Assembly: GCA_024277025.1 (NCBI GenBank) | Contig: JAJRWA010000050.1 | Location: 1-35,612 of the forward strand | Direction of reading: 5' to 3' | From: Candidatus Krumholzibacteriota bacterium | GTDB lineage: Bacteria > Krumholzibacteriota > Krumholzibacteriia > LZORAL124-64-63 | Length of the DNA stretch: 35,612 nt | Shown: positions 6,863 to 15,921 of the stretch, in pieces | Layout of the letters: every line of letters starts with the position of its first letter | How positions within the stretch are numbered: position 1 is the stretch's first letter | Translations under genes and position numbers: made by a program | The notes under the pieces: model-generated | What the model was told of the DNA's origin: nothing | Databases searched by the model: none | The model's input: only the letters and a program-made list of their open reading frames with translations

Positions 6863-8209
6863 GTGAAAATCGTCATTATCGGCGCCGGCTCGGTCGGCTT
6901 TCAATTGGCCAGGACGATCAGTCGGCGGGAACACGACGTCATCCTGGTCGAGCGCGAACAGGAGCAGATCGACAAGGTCTCCGAGCAGCTCGACTGCCGT
7001 TTCGTGGTGGGCAGCGGGGTCAATCCCCGGGTCATGCGCGAGATCGGCATGGAAGACTGCGATCTGGTGGCGGCCGTCACCGACCGCGACGAAATCAATA
7101 TCATCACCTGCCAGACGGCCCACGCCCTGGGGGCCAAGGTCAAGGTTGCCCGGGTGCGGCAGGAGGACTTCTACCAGGACCACCGCCTGCTGCTCGAGGG
7201 CATCGACCGGGCCATCAATCCCGACCACGAGGCCGTTCATGCCATTCGGGAAGTCCTCTTCCAGACCGGCGCGACCGAGATCCACGACTTCGCCGGCGGC
7301 AAGGTGCGCATCATCGGGGCCCGGGTCGAGGCGGACAGCCGGGTGGCGGGCAGGACCCTGGCTGAACTGAACCGGGATCTGGGGCGCCGCATGGCCCTGG
7401 TCACGACCATCGTGCGCGGCGAAGAGACCCTGATCCCCACCGGCCAGACGGTGATCCAGGCCGACGACATGGTCTTCATGGCCGGGTCGCGCAGCACGGT
7501 CAACCGCTCGCTGATTTTCTTCCAGGCGCGCAAGCGGCGCCTTTCGCGGGTGATGATCGTCGGGGCCAACGCCATGGGCCGCGAATTGGCCCGCGATCTG
7601 TTGGCCGCCGGGGTCAAGGTCAAGATCATCGACCGCAACGAGGAGAAATGCCGCCGGGCCAGCGAGCAGCTCCGGCACGCGCTGGTGCTGCACGGCGAGG
7701 GTTCGGATACGGATCTGCTGGCCTCCGAGGGCGTGGCGGAAATGGATGGCTTCGTCTCGGTGGCCAACGATGAGGAAACCAACATCATGGCCTGCCTGCT
7801 GGCGCGCCACCACGGCGCGGCCAAGACCGTCTGCCTGGTCGACCGGCCGGATTACGTGCCGCTGCTGCCGTTGCTGGGGGTGGACGCGGCCATCTCGCCG
7901 CGCCTGTCGACCTCCAACTCGATCAGCAGCTTCGTGCAGCGCGGGGCGGTGATCAGCGCCGAGAGCGCCGGCTTCAGTGGTTCGGAAATCCTGCAACTGG
8001 AAGTCAGCGCCGGTTGTTCCTGGCTGGGCCGCAAACTGATGGACCTGGACTTCCCGCGCGACGCGGTGATCGGAGCTGTCCTGAAGCGGGGCCGGGTGCT
8101 GACGCCCGAAGGCAGCACTGTTCTGGCCGCCGGGGACCAGGCGGTGGTCTTTGCCCTGCCGGATGGCGTGGACGATGTCGTCAAATTCTGCTCGGGTGGC
8201 GCTTCGTGA
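6863..8209 (+). CDS. trkA: Trk potassium uptake protein TrkA
   Basis: TrkA is the cytoplasmic nucleotide-binding subunit that gates the TrkH potassium channel. The 448-residue protein has the usual duplicated RCK layout: a first Rossmann domain starting with the glycine motif GAGSVG (7-12), a TrkA-C domain, then a second Rossmann domain starting MIVGANAMG near residue 230 and a second TrkA-C domain at the C-terminus. It starts with GTG preceded by GGAGG. Its TGA overlaps the GTG of trkH by 4 bases, so the two are translationally coupled. Confidence 0.95.
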   Translation: MKIVIIGAGSVGFQLARTISRREHDVILVEREQEQIDKVSEQLDCRFVVGSGVNPRVMREIGMEDCDLVAAVTDRDEINIITCQTAHALGAKVKVARVRQEDFYQDHRLLLEGIDRAINPDHEAVHAIREVLFQTGATEIHDFAGGKVRIIGARVEADSRVAGRTLAELNRDLGRRMALVTTIVRGEETLIPTGQTVIQADDMVFMAGSRSTVNRSLIFFQARKRRLSRVMIVGANAMGRELARDLLAAGVKVKIIDRNEEKCRRASEQLRHALVLHGEGSDTDLLASEGVAEMDGFVSVANDEETNIMACLLARHHGAAKTVCLVDRPDYVPLLPLLGVDAAISPRLSTSNSISSFVQRGAVISAESAGFSGSEILQLEVSAGCSWLGRKLMDLDFPRDAVIGAVLKRGRVLTPEGSTVLAAGDQAVVFALPDGVDDVVKFCSGGAS

Positions 8210-9654
8210 GTTATCGCTCGGTATTGAAAGTGCTGGCCTTCCTGCTGCTGGTCACGGCGGCGTGCCTGCTGTTGCCGGCTCTGGTCTCGGCCCTGTACGG
8301 GGATCCGGATTGGCCGTACTTTCTGGCCGCCGCCGGATTGGGGGGGCTGGTCGGGGGCCTGGTGCTCCTGACGGTCCGGTACGCACCCGAGCTGCGGGTT
8401 CGCGAGGGCTTCGCCGTCGTGTCCTTCGGCTGGCTGGTCGTGGGACTGCTCGGGGCGATGCCCTATTGGCTGAGCGGCCAGATCCCTTCCCTGATCGACG
8501 CCGTCTTCGAATCGATTTCCGGCTTCACCACCACCGGCGCGACCATCCTGGTCGATATCGAGAGCCGTACCCACGGCACCCTGTTCTGGCGGTCGCTGAC
8601 CCACTGGCTGGGCGGGATGGGTATCGTGCTGCTGGCCCTGGCCATCCTACCCTTGCTGGGCGTCGGCGGCATGCAGCTGTTTCGGGCCGAGGTACCCGGT
8701 CCGGTGGCCGAGCGGTTGACCCCACGCATCCGGCAGACCGCGAAGCTGCTGTGGGCCGTCTATTTTCTGCTGACGGCCCTGGAGGTGATTGCCCTGATGA
8801 TCGCGGGCATGGGGCCCTTCGACGCCGTCTGCCACAGTTTTGCCACCATGGCCACCGGTGGTTTCAGCAACCACAACCAGAGCGTGGGTGGCTATTCGTC
8901 GCCGGCGGTGGAGTGGATCGTCATCGTCTTCATGTTCCTGGCCGGGGCGAATTTCTCGTTGCACTACCTGGCCCTGACCGGTCGGGTGAAGGTCTACGCC
9001 AAGGATGAGGAGTTCCGTTTCTACGGTTCGATCATTCTGGTCTGCACAGCCCTGATCGCGACCACCCTGTGGCACATCAGCTTCTATCCAACGGCGGCTG
9101 CGACCGTGCGCCACACGCTTTTCCAGGTCGTCTCGATCATCACGACCACGGGCTTCGGCACGGCCGATTATCTGCTCTGGCCACCGGTGGCCCACGCGAT
9201 TCTGCTGATCCTGATGGCGGTCGGGGGCTGCGCCGGCTCCACCGGGGGTGGCGTCAAGGTCATGCGTGTGTTTATTTTGCTGCGACACGCCAAGAGTGAG
9301 CTGAAGAAGATGCTGCACCCGCGGGGTGTGTACACGCTGTGGTTCAACAACCGGGCCATGTCGCCGGCGCTGCTGACCAATGTGCTGGGCTTCTTCCTGT
9401 TGTACCTGCTGGTCTACCTGGTGGGTGTCGTGATCCTGACCCTGGGCGGATTGGACCTGGTGACCAGCGTGGGGGCGACGGCTGCCACGCTGGGCAATAT
9501 CGGGCCGGGCCTGGGCCTGGTGGGTCCCGCCAGCAACTACTCGTCGCTGGTCGGCTGGGAGAAGATGCTGCTGGTGCTGTTCATGCTCATCGGCCGCCTG
9601 GAGATTTTCACGGTACTGGTGCTCTTTTTGCCGGAGGCCTGGCGGCGCAGTTAG
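8206..9654 (+). CDS. trkH: Trk potassium uptake protein TrkH
   Basis: This 482-residue integral membrane protein is the pore subunit of the Trk potassium system. Four selectivity-loop segments typical of the TrkH/KtrB superfamily are visible in order: SGFTTTGAT, MATGGFSNH, TTTGFGTAD and TLGNIGPG. Between the third and fourth loops is GCAGSTGGGVKVMR, also characteristic. Multiple hydrophobic helices fit the family. I chose the GTG at 8206, inside the trkA stop (GTGA overlap), because the residues that follow (SYRSVLKVLAFLLL) form the usual cytoplasmic start and first helix. Confidence 0.95.
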   Translation: MSYRSVLKVLAFLLLVTAACLLLPALVSALYGDPDWPYFLAAAGLGGLVGGLVLLTVRYAPELRVREGFAVVSFGWLVVGLLGAMPYWLSGQIPSLIDAVFESISGFTTTGATILVDIESRTHGTLFWRSLTHWLGGMGIVLLALAILPLLGVGGMQLFRAEVPGPVAERLTPRIRQTAKLLWAVYFLLTALEVIALMIAGMGPFDAVCHSFATMATGGFSNHNQSVGGYSSPAVEWIVIVFMFLAGANFSLHYLALTGRVKVYAKDEEFRFYGSIILVCTALIATTLWHISFYPTAAATVRHTLFQVVSIITTTGFGTADYLLWPPVAHAILLILMAVGGCAGSTGGGVKVMRVFILLRHAKSELKKMLHPRGVYTLWFNNRAMSPALLTNVLGFFLLYLLVYLVGVVILTLGGLDLVTSVGATAATLGNIGPGLGLVGPASNYSSLVGWEKMLLVLFMLIGRLEIFTVLVLFLPEAWRRS

Positions 9655-9693
9655 ACGCCCGGACCTGCACACACTAGCCGGAGGAAGCGAACA

Positions 9694-10530
9694 ATGAACT
9701 GGATCGACCCCAGCCACGCCGTGGACAAGGCCAGTGATTTCATCCGCGATATTCTGGCGGCCGCGGGTCGCGACTCGCTGGTCGTCGGCCTGTCCGGCGG
9801 CATCGATTCGGCGGTGGCCGCGGGGCTGGCCGTGCGTGCCCTCGGGCCGGACAAGGTCAAGGGTGTGATGATGCCCTACCGCACCAGCAGCGCCGCCTCG
9901 CTGACCGACGCCCAGGCCGTGGCCGACGCGCTGGGCATGGCGGTGGAAAAAGTCGAAATCACGCCCATGGCCGAGGCCTTCCTGAACGAGATGGCGACAG
10001 GTGACCGCATCCGGCGGGGCAACATCATGGCCCGCTGCCGGATGATCATCCTGTACGACCGCTCGGCGCGTGACGGTTCCCTGGTGCTGGGCACCGGCAA
10101 CCGCACCGAGGCGCTGCTCGGCTACACCACCATGTACGGCGACAACGCCTGCGCCCTGAATCCGGTCGGCCAGTTGTACAAGACCGAGATCCGCGCGTTG
10201 TCAGCCCATCTGGGTCTGCCGGAGGCGGTGCTGACCAAGGCGCCGAGCGCGGATCTGTGGGAAGGTCAGGCCGACGAGGACGAGTTGGGCGTCACCTACG
10301 AAGAAGTGGATCGCCTGCTGCGGCACCTGGTGGACGAGGGGCTGGGTGTGCGTCAGTTGACAGCCCTTGGCTTTGCCGCCGAACTGGTCAACCGGGTGCA
10401 GGAGCGTATGCGGGCCATGGCCTTCAAGCGTACGGCACCGCCGGTTTGCCGGTTTGCCGGTCGGCGGGATCCCGATCAGCCCGGCGGTCCGCTCGGCACC
10501 GCCGGTGGCAAGGACGGTGGCTTCCATTGA
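9694..10530 (+). CDS. nadE: NAD+ synthetase (ammonia-dependent type)
   Basis: NadE amidates nicotinic acid adenine dinucleotide to NAD+ using ATP. The 278-residue protein has the PP-loop motif SGGIDS (34-39), a GTGNRTEALLGY segment and YGDNACALNPVG, all typical. It lacks the N-terminal glutaminase domain, so it is the short, ammonia-dependent form. GGAGG precedes the ATG. The C-terminal 35 residues are Gly/Pro-rich and contain three copies of a GCCGGT(TT) unit near 10440-10463. I do not recognise this tail in the family. The stop overlaps the rsmI start (TTGA). Confidence 0.93.
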   Translation: MNWIDPSHAVDKASDFIRDILAAAGRDSLVVGLSGGIDSAVAAGLAVRALGPDKVKGVMMPYRTSSAASLTDAQAVADALGMAVEKVEITPMAEAFLNEMATGDRIRRGNIMARCRMIILYDRSARDGSLVLGTGNRTEALLGYTTMYGDNACALNPVGQLYKTEIRALSAHLGLPEAVLTKAPSADLWEGQADEDELGVTYEEVDRLLRHLVDEGLGVRQLTALGFAAELVNRVQERMRAMAFKRTAPPVCRFAGRRDPDQPGGPLGTAGGKDGGFH

Positions 10531-11303
10531 CCAGTGACGAGCAGGACGCGGCCGTCCAATCGGTGCCGTTGCCGGCGATCGATTTTCCGGCGGGTGTGTG
10601 CCACTTCGTGGCCACGCCCATCGGCAACCTGGCCGACATGAGCCTGCGCGCCCTGGCGGTCCTTGCCGCCGCCGACGTGGTCTACGCCGAGGACACGCGC
10701 CACAGCCGCCTCCTTTGCCGCCGCTACGGCCTGACGGTGCCTCTGGTCAGCTACCACGACCACAACAAGGCCCGGATGGTGCCGGAAATCGTGGCGCGGC
10801 TGGCGGACGGCGGCAAGGTCGCGGTGATCAGCGACGCGGGCATGCCCTGCATTTCGGACCCGGGCTACAGCCTGGTGACCGCCCTGCTGGCCGCCGGCAT
10901 GCCCTGGACCGTCATCCCCGGGCCTTCGAGCACTCTGGCGGCCCTGGTCCTGTCCGGATTTTCACCGGACCGATTCCTCTATTTGGGGTATGCTCCGCGC
11001 AAGAAGGGGCAGCGCCGCACATTTCTGACCGATGCCCTGACTGAGCCCGGTACGGTGCTGGTCCTGGAATCCTGCCACCGGATCCGCTCGACCCTGGAGA
11101 TCCTGGCCGAACTGGCGCCCGAAAGAACCCTGGCCATTGCCCGGGAGATCACCAAGCTGCACGAGGAAACGCCGCGGGGGACGGCCACCGAACTGCTGGC
11201 CGTCATGACCGGTCGCAAACTGAAGGGCGAGCTGGTGCTGGTGATCCAGGGTCTGGGCAAGCGCCGCAAGTCCGATCCGAGCGCCGAAGGAGAACCGAGA
11301 TGA
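10527..11303 (+). CDS. rsmI: 16S rRNA (cytidine1402-2'-O)-methyltransferase
   Basis: RsmI adds the 2'-O-methyl group to C1402 in the decoding centre of 16S rRNA using S-adenosylmethionine. Family motifs are FVATPIGNLADMSLRAL near the N-terminus, AEDTRHS, SYHDHNK, SDAGMPCISDPGY and IPGPSS. The protein is 258 residues from the TTG at 10527, which overlaps the nadE TGA by 4 bases as with the other joints of this operon. A GTG at 10563 is an alternative start. The 3' end overlaps the next gene by ATGA. Confidence 0.93.
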   Translation: MTSDEQDAAVQSVPLPAIDFPAGVCHFVATPIGNLADMSLRALAVLAAADVVYAEDTRHSRLLCRRYGLTVPLVSYHDHNKARMVPEIVARLADGGKVAVISDAGMPCISDPGYSLVTALLAAGMPWTVIPGPSSTLAALVLSGFSPDRFLYLGYAPRKKGQRRTFLTDALTEPGTVLVLESCHRIRSTLEILAELAPERTLAIAREITKLHEETPRGTATELLAVMTGRKLKGELVLVIQGLGKRRKSDPSAEGEPR

Positions 11304-11974
11304 GTTTCACCGAGTTCAAACTGAATGCCCGCGCCAAGGTCAAGCCCGTGGTGCTGTCACTCGACCGGCTGGGCATGACCCCGCTGGGCGTGTCGATCAC
11401 CGGTCTGGTGATCACGGCTTTCTCCGGACTGATCATCGCCCGGGGGAGCCTGTTCTTCGGGGCACTGGTCTTCCTGATCGGGTCGGCCTTCGACATGCTC
11501 GACGGTGATCTGGCCCGCCTGCAGGGCACGGTGTCCGCCCGCGGCGCCTTTCTCGACTCGTGCTTCGACCGCCTGGGCGAGGCCTTCCTCTTTGCCGGGC
11601 TGACCTGGTACTTCGCCAATCGCCCGTTTGGCGCCGACGCCACCGCCCTGGTCCTGATCACCGGCACGGTCGTCGGCAGCCTGACCACGAGTTATGTGCG
11701 GGCCCGCGCCGAAGGCGTGGGCGAGACCTGCACCGTCGGTTTCTTCCAGCGTACCGAGCGCGTGATCCTGCTGACGATCGCCCTGCTGCTGGGCCGCTGG
11801 GCCGTCGTGCCCGTGCTGTGGTTCCTGATGTTCGCCACCCTGGGCACAACCGTGCAGCGCATCGTCCATGTGGCGGCCAAATTGCCGGGGCCGGTGGCGG
11901 CCGATCCGATCATGGGCGAGCCCGGGTCCGGCACTGCAACCGAACCTGAGCAACCCGGGGAAGACCAGGCGTGA
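11300..11974 (+). CDS. CDP-alcohol phosphatidyltransferase family protein
   Basis: This 224-residue membrane enzyme carries the full CDP-alcohol phosphotransferase motif: D65xxD68G69xxA72R73, G82, D86, D90, which binds the metal ions and the CDP-linked donor. Several hydrophobic helices follow. The family makes phospholipids such as phosphatidylglycerophosphate or phosphatidylinositol phosphate. The N-terminal region resembles the inositol-phosphate-type members of actinobacteria and archaea as much as PgsA, so I leave the acceptor open. The gene overlaps rsmI (ATGA) and tmk (GTGA) by 4 bases each. The last 30 residues are a polar Pro/Glu-rich tail. Confidence 0.85.
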   Translation: MSFTEFKLNARAKVKPVVLSLDRLGMTPLGVSITGLVITAFSGLIIARGSLFFGALVFLIGSAFDMLDGDLARLQGTVSARGAFLDSCFDRLGEAFLFAGLTWYFANRPFGADATALVLITGTVVGSLTTSYVRARAEGVGETCTVGFFQRTERVILLTIALLLGRWAVVPVLWFLMFATLGTTVQRIVHVAAKLPGPVAADPIMGEPGSGTATEPEQPGEDQA

Positions 11975-12633
11975 CCGGTGGTCAGGGCAGCAATCCGCAG
12001 CGGGGTCTCCTGATCACGTTTGAGGGTCCCGAAGGCAGCGGCAAGTCCACCCTGATCAAGGGCTTGGCCGACCGGATGGCCGAGCGGGGCCTGGAACCGC
12101 TGCTCATTCGCGAGCCCGGTGGCACTGATCTGGGTGAGCAAATCCGGAACATTCTGCTGGACCCGGCGTCTGAGGGAATGTGCGGTGAGACCGAGCTGCT
12201 GCTGATGGTGGCCAGCCGGGCGCAGTTGGTGCGGGAAAAGATAATCCCGGCGCTGGCCGCCGGCCGCGTTATTCTGTGTGATCGCTTCGCCGACGCCTCG
12301 GTGGCCTATCAGGGCTACGGCCGGGAACTGGGCGCCGATCTGGTCGATTCCCTGAATCAGGTGGCGCTGGGCGAAGTGCAGCCTGATTTGACGCTTCTCT
12401 GCATGCTCGACCCGGCGGCGGGACAGGCCCGGTTGCGGAATCGGGCCACCGACCGCCTCGACCGCGAAACGATCGCCTTCCACCGCAAGGTGTTTGCGGG
12501 CTATCAGGCGTTGGCGGCAGCGGGAGACTCGCGTTTTAAGGTGATAGATGCCACGGCGTCGGCGACCGGCATGCTGGCCGCGGCGCTGGCCCATCTGAAG
12601 AGACTGGAACACGGATTGCTGAAGCACCTCTAG
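11971..12633 (+). CDS. tmk: Thymidylate kinase
   Basis: Tmk phosphorylates dTMP to dTDP. The 220-residue protein has the P-loop FEGPEGSGKST (17-27), the REPGG dTMP-binding motif and the DRFADASVAYQGYGR segment typical of the family. It starts at GTG overlapping the preceding stop by 4 bases and is the last of four overlapping genes (nadE-rsmI-CDP-alcohol transferase-tmk). The S41 protease gene begins 55 bases later with no terminator between, so it may be cotranscribed. Confidence 0.95.
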   Translation: MTGGQGSNPQRGLLITFEGPEGSGKSTLIKGLADRMAERGLEPLLIREPGGTDLGEQIRNILLDPASEGMCGETELLLMVASRAQLVREKIIPALAAGRVILCDRFADASVAYQGYGRELGADLVDSLNQVALGEVQPDLTLLCMLDPAAGQARLRNRATDRLDRETIAFHRKVFAGYQALAAAGDSRFKVIDATASATGMLAAALAHLKRLEHGLLKHL

Positions 12634-12688
12634 TTGTGCCGAGCCGGATCCGTGCAGCCGTTTCCCCAACGTCAGACAAGGACGGAAA

Positions 12689-14431
12689 ATGAAAGTCATC
12701 AAAACCGTGAACCATATGCCCGGCAACCCGATGCGAGGACTGTCACGTCTGGTGTTCCTGCCGGTCCTGCTGGTGGTCCTGCTGGCGACGGCGGCCAATT
12801 CTGCCGACGACAAGGCAAATCGCCGCAAGGAGTTCTACGACAACCTCAAGATCATGAGCGAGGTGTACGAGCGCATCATCAACAATTACGTGGATGAGAA
12901 GGACCCCAAGGAGATCATGACGGCCGCCATCGAGGGCATGCTCGACGAACTCGACGAGCACTCCAACTACCTGCCGCCGGTCAACTACGAGGACCTGGTG
13001 ATGAGCACCGAAGGCGAGTTCGGCGGCCTCGGCATCACGATCAACATCCGCGACCACTACCCGACCGTGGTTTCGCCCATCGAGGGGACGCCGGCCTACT
13101 ACATGGGCATCCAGGGCGGCGACCAGATCGTCGAGATCGAGGGCGAGTCGAGCAAGGATTTCACCAGCCGCGAAGCCGTCAAGTTGCTACGGGGCAAGGC
13201 GGGCACCCAGGTCAACATCACGATCAAGCGGCCCGGCCAGAAAGACATGCTGCCGCTGACGATCACCCGCGACATCATCAAGCTCGAGAGCGTGCCCTAC
13301 GCCTTCATGCTCGGGGACATCGGCTACATCCGGATCGGGAACTTCGCCCGTTCGACCAAGGACGAAGTGCAGGCCAAGCTCGACGAGTTGACCGCGGCCG
13401 GCATGAAGGGCCTGATCCTGGATCTGCGCTTCAATCCGGGCGGCCTGCTGGATGCGGCCCAGGGTGTCAGCGAACTCTTTCTGGAGAAGGACAAGCTCAT
13501 CGTCTTCACCAAGGGTCGGTTGCGCAGTCAGAACCACAGCTTCTACAGCGAGGCCCGGGGCGCGGTCTACAACCAGGTGCCGATCGTGGTGATGATCAAC
13601 GGTTCGTCGGCCTCGGCCAGCGAGATAGTCTCAGCCGCGATCCAGGATCACGACGCGGGACTGGTCGTGGGCCAGACCAGTTTCGGCAAGGGCTCGGTCC
13701 AGACGGTATTCCGCCTGGACGAAGACGAGGCGCTCAAGCTGACGACCGCTCGCTACTACACGCCCAGCGGACGCAGCATCCACAAGGATCGTCCGCGGCA
13801 CGGCCGGGGTGAGATGCCGGCGAAGGGCGAGCAGGGCGAGACCGAACCCCTTGAGGACGAGGCGAAGGACAAGGAAGGCCATCGTTTCACCAAGGAGAAA
13901 TTCTATACCGACAGCGGTCGGGTGGTTTATGGCGGCGGTGGCATCACGCCGGATATCGAGATCGATCAGGATTTCCTGAGTGATTTCGAGGTCGCCGTGG
14001 AGCGCGACTACGCGTTGGTCGCCTACGCGGTGGAGTATGCCGCCCACCATGCCGACATTCCCGAGGACTACCAGTTGAGTGACGAGGACTACCGGCAGTT
14101 CAAGGAATTCCTGCAGGGGCGGGAGAACATCGAGGAATACCTGGGTGTCTTCGATCTCACCTACAGCGATTCGCTGGTCGACGCCAACGCCGAGTTTATC
14201 AAGCGCGGCGTGCGGCGCGAACTGGCCCGGCGCATCCATGGGCCGACGGCGGCCTACAAGGTGGCGATTGAGGCGGACACCCAGTTGCATGATACGTTGG
14301 ATCTCTTCAAGAAGGCCAGGACGCTGCCCGAACTGCTGGCGATGGCGGACAAATGGAATCAGGAGCAGTTGAGCAAGGTGGCTGCCGAAACCGCCAGCAA
14401 TGAGGCGGAATCGGAGAATCTCAAGAACTGA
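12689..14431 (+). CDS. S41 family carboxyl-terminal processing protease
   Basis: This 580-residue protein belongs to the CtpA/Prc family of periplasmic serine proteases. A long N-terminal signal segment (hydrophobic about 20-38) is followed by a helical region, a PDZ domain with FGGLGITINI and GGDQIVEIEG (about 110-190), and the protease core. The catalytic serine lies in NGSSASASE (304-312) and the lysine general base in SFGKGS (K334). A charged insertion near 370-400 and a C-terminal helical extension of about 130 residues follow the core, making it longer than minimal CtpA. AAGGACGG precedes the ATG. Confidence 0.92.
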   Translation: MKVIKTVNHMPGNPMRGLSRLVFLPVLLVVLLATAANSADDKANRRKEFYDNLKIMSEVYERIINNYVDEKDPKEIMTAAIEGMLDELDEHSNYLPPVNYEDLVMSTEGEFGGLGITINIRDHYPTVVSPIEGTPAYYMGIQGGDQIVEIEGESSKDFTSREAVKLLRGKAGTQVNITIKRPGQKDMLPLTITRDIIKLESVPYAFMLGDIGYIRIGNFARSTKDEVQAKLDELTAAGMKGLILDLRFNPGGLLDAAQGVSELFLEKDKLIVFTKGRLRSQNHSFYSEARGAVYNQVPIVVMINGSSASASEIVSAAIQDHDAGLVVGQTSFGKGSVQTVFRLDEDEALKLTTARYYTPSGRSIHKDRPRHGRGEMPAKGEQGETEPLEDEAKDKEGHRFTKEKFYTDSGRVVYGGGGITPDIEIDQDFLSDFEVAVERDYALVAYAVEYAAHHADIPEDYQLSDEDYRQFKEFLQGRENIEEYLGVFDLTYSDSLVDANAEFIKRGVRRELARRIHGPTAAYKVAIEADTQLHDTLDLFKKARTLPELLAMADKWNQEQLSKVAAETASNEAESENLKN

Positions 14432-14450
14432 TTGGACAACCATTGAGCAG

Positions 14451-14479
14451 AGCGGCTCCCGCCAGTGGGGGCCGCTTTT
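14451..14479 (+). terminator. Rho-independent terminator after the S41 protease gene
   Basis: A 10-bp stem (AGCGGCTCCC / GGGGGCCGCT, one G-T pair) with a 6-base loop is followed directly by TTTG. It lies 20 bases after the stop. Confidence 0.8.
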
Positions 14480-14501
14480 GTGCTCACCCGCGGCCTGCCG
14501 C

Positions 14502-14530
14502 TTGTCTGTGACGCGTCCGGGCGATAGGAT
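14502..14530 (+). promoter_or_regulatory. Possible promoter for the GT2 gene
   Basis: TTGTCT (14502-14507) and TAGGAT (14525-14530) are separated by exactly 17 bases, each matching consensus at four of six positions, between the terminator and the GT2 ribosome binding site. Confidence 0.45.
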
Positions 14531-14551
14531 CGGGACCCGAAGGAGGCCGCC

Positions 14552-15805
14552 ATGACCAGAACGCTCGCTGAAATCGCCCAGGAGGCTGCCCGCCAAGCGC
14601 CCGCTCAACTGGATCTCACCAACGAGGAACATGAAAGCCAGACTCTGCGCGTGGCCGACTCCCTGCTGGTGGGCGGGCCCGACAGCCGCGAGTTGCGGGC
14701 ACTGGAGGGCCAACTGCTCAGCCGGAGGGAAGACGTTCCCCTGCAGGTCCAACTGGCGGCCAAACTGGCCCTGGCGCGCAGCCTGATGTTGGCGCGGACC
14801 GACCCGGCCCACGTGTCGGTCGTGTTTGCCGTCTACAAGGAGCACCAGCGGATCCGGCCGGCGATCGAAGTGACCGGTGGCGAGAACTTTCTCGTGCGCA
14901 AGATGGCCCAACTGGACTGGTTGCTGGCTGATTGTCCCCAACTCACCTGGGACCTGATCGTGGTTGACGACGGCTGTCCCGAGAACAGCGGCCGAATCGC
15001 GGCGGAGATCATCGCGCGCGAGGGCCGCACGGACCAGGCGCGCGTGCTGTACCTGGCGGAGGCGATCGCGGCCGGCCATCCGGCGGCCGGTGACCTGGCC
15101 ACGCCGGACGACAGCCGCAAGGGCGGCTCCATTCAACTGGGCCTGTGGGAAGCGAGCCGGGAAGCGCGGCCTGGCCATGTCGTGGTTTTTACCGATGCCG
15201 ACCTGTCGACCCACCTGGGGCAGACGGGATTGCTGGTGGAGGCCATTCTCGGCCAGGGTCACGACGTGGCCATCGGCTCGCGGCGCCTGCCCGAAGCGGT
15301 GGTGATCAAGCAGGGAGCGCGCAACGATCGCGGCAAGCTCTTCATCTACCTTTGGAAGCGGCTGATCGACATTCTGCCCGAGGTGATCGACACCCAGTGT
15401 GGATTCAAGGGCTTTCGGGCCGGGACCGTGCGGGCTATTCTGCCGGGCATGCTGGAAAGAAGATTTGCCTTCGACCTGGAACTGCTGATCAAGAGTCGCC
15501 TGCTGCGCCCGGACGGCCTGGCCCAGCGTGGCATTGCCTGGATCGACAGCGACGCCCTGTCGACCACGACGGACCTGCAGCCGTACCTGCCCATGCTCCA
15601 GGCGATCGTTCTGATGTACCGGACCTATTTGCCGCAGAACGAGACGGCGGACACGTTCGCCGACTTCATCGACCGGTTGAACGAGCCGGCCTGGGTCACC
15701 CTGCAGGAGCACATTCCGGTGGCCATAACCGAACGCGAACCCGCCGTGTTCGGCGAGTTCGCGTCAGTGTCAGCGGCCGAGTTGAGCCGGGCCGCCGGCC
15801 TCTAG
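14552..15805 (+). CDS. Family 2 glycosyltransferase
   Basis: This 417-residue protein has a GT-A fold typical of GT2 enzymes such as dolichyl-phosphate glucosyltransferase-like proteins. VVDDGC (D139-D140) binds the nucleotide, TDAD (D215, D217) is the metal-binding DxD, and DTQCGFKGFR (280-289) is the family's acceptor-side motif. An unusual helical N-terminal stretch of about 85 residues precedes the catalytic domain. No membrane helices are evident, so it is probably soluble. The substrate is unknown. AAGGAGG lies just before the ATG. The stop shares a CTAG with the stop of the reverse-strand qmcA frame. Confidence 0.82.
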   Translation: MTRTLAEIAQEAARQAPAQLDLTNEEHESQTLRVADSLLVGGPDSRELRALEGQLLSRREDVPLQVQLAAKLALARSLMLARTDPAHVSVVFAVYKEHQRIRPAIEVTGGENFLVRKMAQLDWLLADCPQLTWDLIVVDDGCPENSGRIAAEIIAREGRTDQARVLYLAEAIAAGHPAAGDLATPDDSRKGGSIQLGLWEASREARPGHVVVFTDADLSTHLGQTGLLVEAILGQGHDVAIGSRRLPEAVVIKQGARNDRGKLFIYLWKRLIDILPEVIDTQCGFKGFRAGTVRAILPGMLERRFAFDLELLIKSRLLRPDGLAQRGIAWIDSDALSTTTDLQPYLPMLQAIVLMYRTYLPQNETADTFADFIDRLNEPAWVTLQEHIPVAITEREPAVFGEFASVSAAELSRAAGL

Positions 15806-15921
15806 GTCTTCTTGATCAGGCTGGTTGCGGCGGCCACCAGGCTGCCCACGTCGCCCAGATTCGACGGGATGATCAGGGTGTTGCCTTCCTTGGCGAGCTT
15901 GCCGAATTCGCCGATGTACTG
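15802..15921 (-). pseudogene. qmcA: C-terminal end of qmcA beyond an in-frame TAG
   Basis: In the same frame as the SPFH gene, the 39 codons after its TAG read QYIGEFGKLAKEGNTL, IIPSNLGDVG and onward to a second TAG at 15802-15804. This is the conserved C-terminus of QmcA-type proteins, so the ancestral gene clearly ran to 15802. As the sequence stands, it would be made only by readthrough. Confidence 0.8.

Noticed and set aside
5308..7996. Long minus-strand frames opposite HU, ltaE and trkA
   Set aside because: They are shadows of strongly supported plus-strand genes and have no recognisable domains.
10440..10463. Short tandem repeat (about three copies of GCCGGT-TT) in the 3' end of nadE
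   Set aside because: Too few and too short copies to call a repeat locus; it falls in a variable C-terminal tail and is noted only in the nadE entry.
13631..15712. 693-codon minus-strand open frame opposite the S41 protease and GT2 genes
   Set aside because: It is antisense to two well-supported genes and shows only the Gln/His/Arg-rich composition of GC-rich shadow frames.
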